From NCBI RefSeq assembly GCF_016082275.1, contig NZ_MOWM01000003.1:1-64000 (forward strand): a stretch of 64,000 nucleotides of DNA, given 5' to 3'. The DNA is from Variovorax sp. E3. Lineage in GTDB: Bacteria > Pseudomonadota > Gammaproteobacteria > Burkholderiales > Burkholderiaceae_C. This document shows, piece by piece, positions 56,627 to 64,000 of the stretch (its first letter is position 1; every line of letters starts with the position of its first letter). The position numbers and the translations under genes are program-made. A model generated the notes under the pieces. That model ran no database searches. It saw only the letters and a list, made by a program, of their open reading frames with translations, and was not told where the DNA came from.

Positions 56627-58701
56627 TCAAGGCTGCTTCGCCGGCACCGGCGTCGTCACCGGCGCAGGCGCAGGCGCAGGCACCGGCACCGGCACTGGCT
56701 GTTTGGCCCCCTTCGCCCGGGCGGCACCGTTGGCCGCCGCACCGGCCGTCGGCCTGTTCGCAGCGGCCAGCACGCCCTTGCAATCCGATCTTCGCCCGGC
56801 CCGGTCTCGATGGTCGCGGCCAGCGCCAGCAGCGGATTGATGGCACCCAGCGCCAGCGCGGCCAGGCCACGTTCGGCCAACGGCGCCACCTGCAGGCCGC
56901 CCTTCGGCGCGCCGAAGGTGCCGCCCACCACCAGCGGTGTGCGAATCGACAGGATGTTCTTGCTCTTGGGCTCCGGCCGCACCACGAAGTCGAGCCCCTC
57001 GGTCGCGAGGTTGGCCTGGCCGGTGGCGGTGAACACGGCATTGGTGGTGTCCACCACGAGCGTGCGCCCGCTCATCAGCCCCTTGTTGACGTCGAAGGCC
57101 AGGGCCGCGCAACGCAGCTCCACGTTGCGGTCGCCGCGCAGCAGGAACTTGATGATGTCGCCGCCCACCAGCGTCGCGAACACCGGCAGCAGGTTGCCGA
57201 ACTGGCCGCGCCCGGAAATCACCGCCACGTCGCCCGACACCCCGCCCAGCCAGTTGGCCACGGTGCTGCCCGAGCCCGACAGGTTGATGCGCCCGTCGAG
57301 CCGCCCCACGCTGTTGCCCGTGGTCTCGAGCTTGGGGAACAGGCGGGCCAGCTGCATGGCGCGCACGTCGAGCGAGGCGCGGATGTCGGCCGGGTTCTTC
57401 GAGGCGTCGATGCGGATCGCGCCGCCCAGCTTGCCGCCGGCCACGCCCAGGTCGAGCGGGTCGAGCGTGAGCACGCCGGTGTCCAGCTTCACCTGCACGC
57501 TGCCACGGTCGAGCGGAATGTCGCGCACGTTCTGGATGCGGTCGGCGGTGTATTTGACGTCGGCGTTCATGGCGCGCAGGCGCTCGAAGTCCAGCGGCGC
57601 GGTGGGCAGCACCTTGCCGCCCGGGCGCTTGACCTGCGTCACGGTCGGCGGCGGCGCCACGCCCTCCACCGTGTTGGCGGTGCGCGCGGTGGGCGGCAGG
57701 CCAATCAGCGGGCCCAGGTCGTCCATGTCCATCACGCGCGAGCGCAGGTTGCCCGACAGGTGCGGCAGCGTGCCCGCCTGGTCGAACTTCATGTCGCCGG
57801 CAATGTCCGACAAGCCCAGCTTGCCCTTGAGCCCGGCCACGCCCCACAGCTTGCCGCGCTTGCTGAGGTCGCCGCTCAGCGCGTAGGGCGAGGTCTGCGG
57901 CAGCGCGATGCCCAGCAGCGGGAACAGCGCGCCCAGCGTCTGCCCCTTCAGCTCGAACTTGGCGTCGATGCCGTCGAGCCCCGACAGCTCGGCCACGGTG
58001 CCGGCGGCCTTCAGCTGGGTCTGGCCGGCCGCGGCGTTGATCTCCATGGGAAACGGCGGCGCGCCCGCCGCGTTGATCTGCAGCACGTTGCCGGTGCGGC
58101 CGCTGGCGGTCAGCGGCTGGCCCTTGTAGCGGCCCTTGATGCGGTAGTCGAGCGGCATCTCGCCGCGACGGGTGTCGTAGCTCAGGTCGGCATGCAGGTC
58201 CACGCCCAGGTGCTTGGCCAGGAAGTCGACCGCGCCGGTGTCGACCTGCAGCAGGCCGATGCTGGGCACCGTGCCCGAGTCGGAGGTGTCCTTGCCCAGG
58301 GCCCAGGTGCGGCGCCCGTCCGCCTCCATCTGCAGGCCCACGGTGGGCGAGAACAGCGCCAGGCGCGGAATGACCACCTTGCTGCCGACCAACGGCCAGA
58401 TGCGGATGTCGAACTCGGCGCGGTCCGCCTTGACCAGGTAGGGGTCGCGCGCCCAGTCGGGGTTGGCGAACTCGATGCCGTCGAATTTCACGGTGGCCTG
58501 CCGCCAGCCGAGGTTCACGTCGAGCCGGCGCGTGATCTCGAATTTGCGGCCGGTCTTTTCGCTGACGTAGCGGTTGACCGGCTCGCGCAGCACGTCCCAC
58601 GGGAAGAAAGCCAGCACGAGCACCAGCAAGCCCAGCAGCAGCACGATGGAGGCCAGCAGCTTCTGCCACAGCGGCCGGGTGCGAAAGATGTTCGTTGCCA
58701 T
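56627..58701 (-). CDS. AsmA-family protein (one-base frameshift near C-terminus)
   Basis: A 691-aa inner-membrane anchored protein of the AsmA family. One N-terminal segment (LLASIVLLLGLLVLVLAFFP) is followed by repeated AsmA/TamB-like beta strands (ITRRLDVNLGWRQATVKFDG, ARDPYLVKADRAEFDIRIWP, DVNLGVAGGKLGGAIRIDAS-type repeats). Family members shape the outer membrane lipid balance. One base missing near 56788 alters the end; the corrected tail is Pro/Val/Ala-rich (PVPVPVPAPAPAPVTT). It converges with MoeB/ThiF, 4 bp apart. Confidence 0.82.
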
Positions 58702-58937
58702 GATCGATGGAATACCTCAAGCGGCGGGCGCGCAGGGTCGGCTGCGGACCGCAGAAACCGTGCGGCATTGCCTACGACGGCGATTTACCAACGCTTCGTC
58801 GGAACCCGCCTACAACACCCGGTCCACGAAGCTTGCATGATGCGCGACAAGGAGGCCTCAATGTCCACATGCAGGCATTCCCGCAGGCGGGGTCGCTTCG
58901 GATGTGCCTGCCAACGTCAGAGGAAGCGTGGCTCGGC

Positions 58938-59345
58938 ATGGATCCCAGATTGCAGACATACGTCGTCGAAGACAACCTCACGATCCGTGAAAACCTCATT
59001 GGCACGCTGGAAGAACTTACCTGCGCCACGGTCGTGGGCTTTGCCGAGACCGAAGGCCACGCCCGCGAATGGCTGCTCGGCCATGCCGGCGAGTGGGACC
59101 TCGCCATCGTCGATCTCTTTCTCAAGCAGGGCAGCGGCCTGGGTGTGCTGCAGGCCTGCCAGGCACGCAAGCCGGCCCAGAAGGTGGTGGTGCTCAGCAA
59201 CTACGCGACGCCGGACATCCGCCGTCGCTGCGCCGAATTCGGGGTCGACGCGGTGTTCGACAAGTCGAACGAAATCGAGGCGCTGGTCGACTTCTGCCTC
59301 GTGCAGGCCAGCGCGTTGCGCGCCGCGCCCGGAACCGCGGGTTGA
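58938..59345 (+). CDS. Single-domain response regulator
   Basis: A 135-aa receiver domain without output domain: TYVVEDNLTIRENLIG with paired acidic residues, the phosphate acceptor Asp in LAIVDLFLKQGSGLG, the conserved Ser in VVVLSNYATPDIRRRC and Lys in VFDKSNEIEALVDFC. A strong AGGAGG before an ATG at 58861 in another frame suggests the true start may be farther upstream (about 26 codons) with one base missing; the part from 58938 is certain. It faces a NarL-type regulator and lies near the kinase, so it may share phosphate with them. Confidence 0.85.
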   Translation: MDPRLQTYVVEDNLTIRENLIGTLEELTCATVVGFAETEGHAREWLLGHAGEWDLAIVDLFLKQGSGLGVLQACQARKPAQKVVVLSNYATPDIRRRCAEFGVDAVFDKSNEIEALVDFCLVQASALRAAPGTAG

Positions 59346-59382
59346 GGCCGCCTTGCGCGCCCTCCCCGCTCCCGTGCCGGTC

Positions 59383-60015
59383 TCAGTCGATCAGCTTGTT
59401 CTTCAGCGCGTAGTACGTCAGGTCGCTGTTGGAGGACAGGTTCATCTTCTCCATCAGGCGCGTGCGGTAGGTGCTCACGGTCTTCACGGACAGCGACAGC
59501 GTCTTGGCGATGTCGCCGGCGGTCTCGCCCTTGGCCAGCTTCAGGAACACCTGGAACTCGCGCTCCGAGAGCTGCTCGTGCGGCGCGGCGTCGTCCTTGC
59601 GGTCGAGCTGGCGGGCCAGCAGTTCGGCCACGGCGGGCGTGATGTAGCGCCGGCCCAGCGAGATGGTGCGGATGGCGTTGACGATCTCGATCGGATCGCA
59701 TTCCTTGTTCAGGTAGCCGCTCGCGCCCTGACGGATCAGGTTCATCGCGTAGTGTTCTTCGGGATAGCCGCTCAAGATGAGGATGCCCACGTCCGGCGCC
59801 TTGGCGCGGATCATGGCGAGCGCGTCGATCCCGCTCTGTCCCGGCATCGAAAGGTCCATGACCAGCACGTCCAGCTCCGTGGTGCGCACCAGTTCGATGG
59901 CTTCGCGCCCGCTGGCCGCTTCACCCGCCACGCGCAGGTCCACGTGCTCGGAGAAGAACTGCCGGAGGCCCGATCGCACGATGGCGTGGTCGTCCACAAT
60001 TCCAATTTTGATCAT
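59383..60015 (-). CDS. NarL/UhpA-type response regulator (LuxR DNA-binding domain)
   Basis: A 210-aa two-component regulator. The receiver domain has GIVDDHAIVRSGLRQFF, the acceptor Asp in VLVMDLSMPGQSGIDAL, ILILSGYPEEHYAMNLIRQG and Lys in GYLNKECDPIEIV. The output domain is a LuxR helix-turn-helix: LSEREFQVFLKLAKGETAGD, LSLSVKTVSTYRTRLMEKMN. It diverges from the sensor kinase gene (107 bp apart), the expected arrangement of a pair. Confidence 0.94.
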   Translation of the reverse strand: MIKIGIVDDHAIVRSGLRQFFSEHVDLRVAGEAASGREAIELVRTTELDVLVMDLSMPGQSGIDALAMIRAKAPDVGILILSGYPEEHYAMNLIRQGASGYLNKECDPIEIVNAIRTISLGRRYITPAVAELLARQLDRKDDAAPHEQLSEREFQVFLKLAKGETAGDIAKTLSLSVKTVSTYRTRLMEKMNLSSNSDLTYYALKNKLID

Positions 60016-60122
60016 CTGCTACTTTCGTCGTTGTGTTGCGCGCATGCGGGCCGCAACATGCCGGGTCCCTGATTGTTGTCAATTATTCACGAACTTGCGT
60101 AGTACGCAGCCTTGAAAGTTTC

Positions 60123-61466
60123 ATGCACTGGTTAGCCCCTCCAAAAATGGCCGTGAGCCTGCTGCTCGCGGCGCTGGCTGCGCTGGCCCTCGTCGGCATC
60201 AACGAGGCCGGCTACCGGCAGTCCAGCCGCGCCCTGGCCGACATCAACGAGGCGCAGCAGGTGCGCGGCACGCTCAACCAGATCCTGCAGAACATGCTGG
60301 ACGCCGAGACCGGCCAGCGCGGCTACCTGCTGACCGGCGAGGCCAGCTACCGGCAACCCTACGACAACGCGGTCAAGCAGGTCGACGGCAACCTCGCGAC
60401 CCTGCGCCAACTGTACGCCGATCGGCCGGCCGAACTCACCCAATTGGCCGAGCTCTCGAAGCACGTGCTGCGCAAGGTCGCCGAAATGGACATGAGCGTG
60501 CGGCTGCGCCAGGACGGCAAGGAAGACGCCTGGAAGTTCGTCATCACGACCGACGTGGGCCGCGAAGAAATGGACGCGATCCGCGCCACCGCCGGCGAAC
60601 TGGTCAAGATCAGCAACGGCACCCTGCAGCAAAGCCAGACGCAGGTGCTCAAGTCGCTGCAACTGGCCCGCATCGGCACCGCCATCGTGGCGCTGGCCGC
60701 ATTGCTGGCCTTCTTCCTGTACCTGCGCCAGACGCACGCGCTGCGCTCCATCGGCGAGCGCCAGCAGGAGGCCCTGCAGCGCGAGCGCAATGCGCTGGAA
60801 GACGAGGTGCGCGAGCGCACCGCCTCGCTGGCCGAGCTGGCCACCCACCTGCAGGACGTGCGTGAAACCGAGCGCGGCTACCTCGCGCGCGAGCTGCACG
60901 ACGAGCTGGGCTCGCTGCTCACCGCCGCCAAGCTCGACGTGGCGCGCCTCAAATCCCGGCTGGCGGACTCGCCCGACGCCATCCAGCGGCTGCAGCATCT
61001 GACCGAGCTGCTCAACAGCGGCATCGCGCTGAAGCGCCGCATCATCGAAGACCTGCGGCCGTCGTCGCTGTCGAACCTGGGGTTGGTGGCGTCGCTGGAA
61101 ATCCTGGGGCGCGAGTTCGCCGAGCGCTCGGGCCTGCAGATCGAGATGGCGCTGGAGCCCGTGACCATGGACGAGTCGCGCCAGCTCACCATCTACCGCA
61201 TGGTGCAGGAGAGCCTGACCAACATCGGCAAGTACGCCGAGGCCAGCGAGGCCACCATCGTGCTGAAGAACTACGAGAACCACGTGATCGTGGAAGTGGC
61301 CGACAACGGCAAGGGCTTCGACACACAGCGCATGCGCCCGTCGACGCACGGCCTGGCGGGCATGCGCCACCGCGTGGAGGCGGCGCGCGGCAAGCTCACG
61401 GTCTCGTCCACCCCCGGCAAGGGCACGCGCCTGAGCGCGATGCTGCCGGTGGTGCGGCCGACCTGA
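60123..61466 (+). CDS. Sensor histidine kinase, HisKA_3 type with CHASE3 domain
   Basis: A 447-aa membrane sensor. Two membrane segments (MAVSLLLAALAALALVGIN and TAIVALAALLAFFLYL at about residues 185-200) enclose a CHASE3-like region (NMLDAETGQRGYLLTGEASY). A coiled linker leads to the HisKA_3 box LARELHDELGSLLTAAKLDV with its phospho-His, IIEDLRPSSLSNLGL, and the ATPase part (YRMVQESLTNIGKYAEASEA, DNGKGFD, HGLAGMRHRV). Typical partner of NarL-type regulators such as the one next door. Confidence 0.94.
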   Translation: MHWLAPPKMAVSLLLAALAALALVGINEAGYRQSSRALADINEAQQVRGTLNQILQNMLDAETGQRGYLLTGEASYRQPYDNAVKQVDGNLATLRQLYADRPAELTQLAELSKHVLRKVAEMDMSVRLRQDGKEDAWKFVITTDVGREEMDAIRATAGELVKISNGTLQQSQTQVLKSLQLARIGTAIVALAALLAFFLYLRQTHALRSIGERQQEALQRERNALEDEVRERTASLAELATHLQDVRETERGYLARELHDELGSLLTAAKLDVARLKSRLADSPDAIQRLQHLTELLNSGIALKRRIIEDLRPSSLSNLGLVASLEILGREFAERSGLQIEMALEPVTMDESRQLTIYRMVQESLTNIGKYAEASEATIVLKNYENHVIVEVADNGKGFDTQRMRPSTHGLAGMRHRVEAARGKLTVSSTPGKGTRLSAMLPVVRPT

Positions 61467-61644
61467 GGCCGCGCCTGGCCGTATTCGGCGCACTCGGCCA
61501 TCTCCTACGCACCCCGCCCCCGACCGCTGACAGGTCCGGCGCGGGCGGCCACTTAAGGTTGCTCCTGTGCCATCCGATGCTTCCTCCAGGAGCGCCGGAT
61601 GCGCAGTTTTCAACACAACGAGGCAAGCCTCGAAGGAGTTCCAC

Positions 61645-61809
61645 ATGCTGCATTACGCCGTGGTTTTTCTGGTCATTGCACTGATCGCCGCCCTGTTCGG
61701 TTTCGGGGGCATCGCCGCCAGCGCGGTGGGTATCGCCAAGATCCTTTTCGTGATCTTCGCCATCCTTGCGATCGCGAGCTTCCTTGCCGGCTTGCTCCGA
61801 CGCAACTAG
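61645..61809 (+). CDS. DUF1328 small membrane protein
   Basis: A 54-aa hydrophobic protein of the DUF1328 family ([37 protein letters not shown]), with two short membrane segments. Related small proteins are induced by stress. A GAAGGAGTT sits just upstream of the ATG. It begins a run of small stress-type genes ending in a ferritin-like protein. Confidence 0.88.
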   Translation: MLHYAVVFLVIALIAALFGFGGIAASAVGIAKILFVIFAILAIASFLAGLLRRN

Positions 61810-61863
61810 CGTAGTTACGATCCACAGGCCTTCGCATTTCATCTTCCCGGAAAGGACTTTCAC

Positions 61864-62238
61864 ATGAACACGACCAAGACTCCCTCGCAACTCGCCGACG
61901 ACGCGCGCCAGACCGCCAACGAAGCAGTCGAATCGACCCGCGCCTATGCACAGAACGCGGTGAATGCGGCGGGCGAAAAGGTCCGCGAACTGCGCCGCGA
62001 CGCCGAGCCGGCCGTCGAGCAACTGGCAGCGCGTGTGCAGCAAGCCGTTCAGCGCGGCCTGGACGCGGCGTCCACCACGAGCGCGCGCGCACAGCGCCGC
62101 ATCGAGCGGGCCGCGGACGTCACGGGCCGCTACATCTCCGACCAGCCCGTGCGCTCGGTGCTGATCGCCGCGGCCGCCGGCGCCGCCATCACGGCACTCA
62201 TCGTGCTGGCCAGCCGCCGCAGCCGGGACGACTACTGA
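61864..62238 (+). CDS. YqjD/ElaB-type membrane-anchored protein (DUF883)
   Basis: A 124-aa protein with a long amphipathic helical region (QTANEAVESTRAYAQNAVNA, KVRELRRDAEPAVEQLAARV) and a C-terminal membrane segment (SVLIAAAAGAAITALIVLAS) followed by basic residues, as in ElaB/YqjD, which bind ribosomes to the membrane in stationary phase. The next two genes look like YqjE and YqjK, as in E. coli yqjDEK. Confidence 0.88.
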   Translation: MNTTKTPSQLADDARQTANEAVESTRAYAQNAVNAAGEKVRELRRDAEPAVEQLAARVQQAVQRGLDAASTTSARAQRRIERAADVTGRYISDQPVRSVLIAAAAGAAITALIVLASRRSRDDY

Positions 62239-62273
62239 TCCGCTGAACCTTCGTTCCACCGATTCCCGGCACC

Positions 62274-62657
62274 ATGCTTCATCCGATTTTCTCCACGGTG
62301 CTCGGGCATCCGGAACTCGTCGCTGAACACCTCGCCAACTACGCCGCCCTCGTCCGCCAGGAAACTGCGCAGGCGGGGCGCGGCCTCGTCGCCCGCATCG
62401 TCGCGGGGGTGCTGGCCGCGGCCAGCGCCATGCTGGCCCTCGGGCTGATCGGCGTGGCCGTGCTGCTCGGCGTGCTGCATGGCAGCTTTCACTGGGTGCT
62501 GGTCATCGTGCCGGGCGTGGCCGTGGTCATCGCGGCCATCTGCGCCTGGTACGCCACGCGCCCCAGCCCGAGCTACGGTTTCGACGACCTGCGCTCCCAA
62601 CTCGAGGCCGACCTGCAGGCCTTGCACAACGCCGGAGCCCACCATGGCCAGCGCTGA
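62274..62657 (+). CDS. YqjE-like phage-holin family membrane protein
   Basis: A 127-aa protein with two strongly hydrophobic segments (GVLAAASAMLALGLIGVAVL, FHWVLVIVPGVAVVIAAIC), an acidic N-terminal helix and a cytosolic C-terminus. It matches the YqjE/holin-superfamily III layout. Its 3' end overlaps the next gene by 14 bp, supporting an operon. Confidence 0.82.
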   Translation: MLHPIFSTVLGHPELVAEHLANYAALVRQETAQAGRGLVARIVAGVLAAASAMLALGLIGVAVLLGVLHGSFHWVLVIVPGVAVVIAAICAWYATRPSPSYGFDDLRSQLEADLQALHNAGAHHGQR

Positions 62658-63150
62658 ACGCCCGCCCCTGACGCCGCAGCAGCGCCTGGCGCTCTCGCGC
62701 CGCGCGCTGGTCCGCGAACTGAACGGCGGCGAAGAGCCGGCCCGTGCCCCGCGCTACGCGACGGCCCAGGAGCCGGACGACGACCTGGAATACGCCCGGC
62801 ACGACACGCCGGACGCGCTCGCGCACGAACCCCGTTCACGGGGCCGGGCCGGCAACAACGTCTGGCTCTCGATGGGCCGCAGCGTGGTGGAGCGCTGGTG
62901 GCGCCGCCACCCCGCGCACGCGGTCGGCCAACTGGCCCGCCCCCTGCTCGAGAACTACGCCCGCAAGCAGCCCGCCAAGCTGATGGCCGCCGCTGCGGCG
63001 ACCGGCGCGGTGCTGGTGCTCGTCAAGCCGTGGCGCCTGCTGTCGGTCACGGCCGTGCTGGCGGCGGTACTGAAGACATCCGACGTGGCTGACATCGTCA
63101 ACACGTTGATGCAGAAGACCCAAAGCCCCCCACGAAAGGACCCTCCATGA
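62644..63150 (+). CDS. YqjK-like small membrane-associated protein
   Basis: A 168-aa protein with a basic N-terminus (LTPQQRLALSRRALVRELNG), a variable middle rich in Asp/Glu, and a C-terminal hydrophobic stretch (AKLMAAAAATGAVLVLVKPW). It overlaps the holin-like gene and its stop overlaps the next start by 4 bp. Family assignment to YqjK is by position; function unknown. Confidence 0.75.
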   Translation: MASAERPPLTPQQRLALSRRALVRELNGGEEPARAPRYATAQEPDDDLEYARHDTPDALAHEPRSRGRAGNNVWLSMGRSVVERWWRRHPAHAVGQLARPLLENYARKQPAKLMAAAAATGAVLVLVKPWRLLSVTAVLAAVLKTSDVADIVNTLMQKTQSPPRKDPP

Positions 63151-63707
63151 AAGCCGATGTTTCCTCATCTCCCAAGGCCTCCGGACACAAGCACCTGGTG
63201 CTGGACCAGGGCGGCCTGGACGCCGCGCGCAAGAGCCTGGACGACGGCGCCGTCACGCCCAGCTACGGCCCCTGGCGCGACGACGTGGTCAAGCTGCTGA
63301 ACGACGCGCTGGCCACCGAACTGGTCTGCGTGCTGCGCTACAAGCGCCACTACTTCACGGCCAACGGCGTGGAATCACCCGCCATCGCCGACGAGTTCCT
63401 GGTGCACGCCAATGAAGAGTCGGGCCATGCGGACCGCATTGCCGAGCGCATCGTGCAACTGGGCGGCGAACCCGATTTCGCGCCCTCGCACCTGCTGGAC
63501 CGCAGCCATGCCGCCTACGACGAGTCGACCGACCTGCAGGCCATGGTGCGCGCCAACCTGATCGCCGAACGCATCGCCGTGGAGTCGTACCGCCAGATGA
63601 TCGCCCTGATCGGAGACAAGGACCCGACCACCCGCCGCATGCTCGAAGACATCCTCTCCGACGAGGAGGAACATGCCGACGAGCTGAAGGACTGGCTCGG
63701 CCACTGA
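63147..63707 (+). CDS. Ferritin-like (bacterioferritin-related) protein
   Basis: A 186-aa four-helix-bundle protein. Iron-ligand-type residues lie in LLNDALATELVCVLRYKRHY, FLVHANEESGHADRIAERIV, NLIAERIAVESYRQMIALIG and LSDEEEHADELKDWLG, the E..ExxH pattern of diiron ferritins. It is the last of the five-gene stress run, consistent with protecting DNA or storing iron under stress. N-terminal 35 residues are an unstructured extension. Confidence 0.9.
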   Translation: MKADVSSSPKASGHKHLVLDQGGLDAARKSLDDGAVTPSYGPWRDDVVKLLNDALATELVCVLRYKRHYFTANGVESPAIADEFLVHANEESGHADRIAERIVQLGGEPDFAPSHLLDRSHAAYDESTDLQAMVRANLIAERIAVESYRQMIALIGDKDPTTRRMLEDILSDEEEHADELKDWLGH

Positions 63708-63764
63708 GCCCGATGCGACCGGGGCCCGAGTGGCCCCGCCGAAGAAACCAAAGAAGCCAAAGAA

Positions 63765-63793
63765 AAAGCCCGGACACTCCGGGCTTTCTCTTT
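63765..63793. terminator. Bidirectional Rho-independent terminator
   Basis: AAAGCCCGGA (63765-63774) pairs perfectly with TCCGGGCTTT (63778-63787) around loop CAC, followed by CTCTTT and preceded by an A-rich tract (AAAGAAAA). It sits between the ferritin-like gene and the converging BON-domain gene and can stop both. Confidence 0.85.
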
Positions 63794-63826
63794 GGCGGTT
63801 GATCGCCTGTTGCTGATCGCGGCCGG

Positions 63827-64000
63827 TCAGCCCTTCACTTCGAGCTGGTTGTCCACCGAGGTCACGCCCTGCACGCCCTTGGCAATCTCTTCCGCGCGCG
63901 CCTTGGCGGCGGCGGTGGGGGCCGGGCCCTTCAGGCTCACCGCGCCGGCCTTGGTGTCGACGTTGATCTTGATCGCGCTCAGGTCCGGGTCCTTCGCAAG
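63827..64000 (-). CDS. BON-domain protein, C-terminal part (continues past window end)
   Basis: The last 57 codons of a minus-strand gene are in the window. They read LAKDPDLSAIKINVDTKAG, VSLKGPAPTAAAKARAEEIA and KGVQGVTSVDNQLEVKG, the BON fold motif of OsmY-like periplasmic proteins. The N-terminus, signal peptide and any second BON domain lie beyond position 64000. It is next to a stress-type operon, and OsmY-like proteins are stress induced as well. Confidence 0.85.
   Translation of the reverse strand, partial: LAKDPDLSAIKINVDTKAGAVSLKGPAPTAAAKARAEEIAKGVQGVTSVDNQLEVKG

Overview
The window is about 64 kb of very GC-rich chromosomal DNA from a betaproteobacterium. Protein makeup and gene order (yibN-like/grxC/secB/gpsA, modular Mo and Se genes, OFA transporter, cusCBAF, DUF3460 next to scpA) best fit the Comamonadaceae, probably Variovorax or a close relative; this is inference from memory of gene content. 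I see no prophage, insertion sequence or CRISPR array. Most of it is dense chromosomal coding sequence.

Region 1 (1-10.9 kb) is a selenium and formate block: the 3' end of selB, a selenocysteine tRNA, selD, a four-gene ABC transporter of the phosphonate-binding superfamily (the clade predicted to import selenate or another Se oxyanion), mnmH for tRNA 2-selenouridine, then fdhD, a small winged-helix protein and a Cys-type FdhF/YdeP molybdoenzyme on the other strand, and a sugar acetyltransferase.

Region 2 (10.9-18.9 kb) supplies and senses molybdenum: modB-modA-(structured repeats)-modC, a 79-aa protein, a nitroreductase, trmO and a short modE, a sulfite-oxidase-fold lipoprotein without a cofactor cysteine, an oxalate/formate-family transporter and a LysR regulator. 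A 48-nt sequence upstream of the transporter is repeated upstream of the FdhF gene, which suggests one regulator for both.

Region 3 (19-28.8 kb) holds the Fe-S carrier ApbC, a patatin-like lipase and a copper/silver efflux operon (small secreted protein, cusC, cusB with a fused CusF domain, cusA, cusF, then a DUF4337 membrane protein). Region 4 (28.9-43.5 kb) is mixed: diaminopropionate ammonia-lyase with an M20 amidohydrolase and a divergent Lrp-type regulator, YceH, a phosphodiester-glycosidase protein, an isocitrate/isopropylmalate dehydrogenase, a hexapeptide transferase, metG, an orphan HypX, a GAF protein and a SulP transporter. Region 5 (43.5-55.8 kb) is housekeeping: scpA, nadB, panB, panC, queE, queD, nadA, nadC, gpsA, secB, grxC, a rhodanese, gpmA and a CtpA protease. 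Region 6 (55.8-64 kb) has a MoeB/ThiF protein, an AsmA-family protein, a three-protein signalling group and a stress-type operon ending in a ferritin-like protein.

An important caveat is that about twenty genes are interrupted by a frameshift. Each one is explained by loss of exactly one base, usually from a short homopolymer run, and most hit genes whose reading resumes perfectly. I read these as sequencing errors, not pseudogenes, and give the rejoined gene extents.
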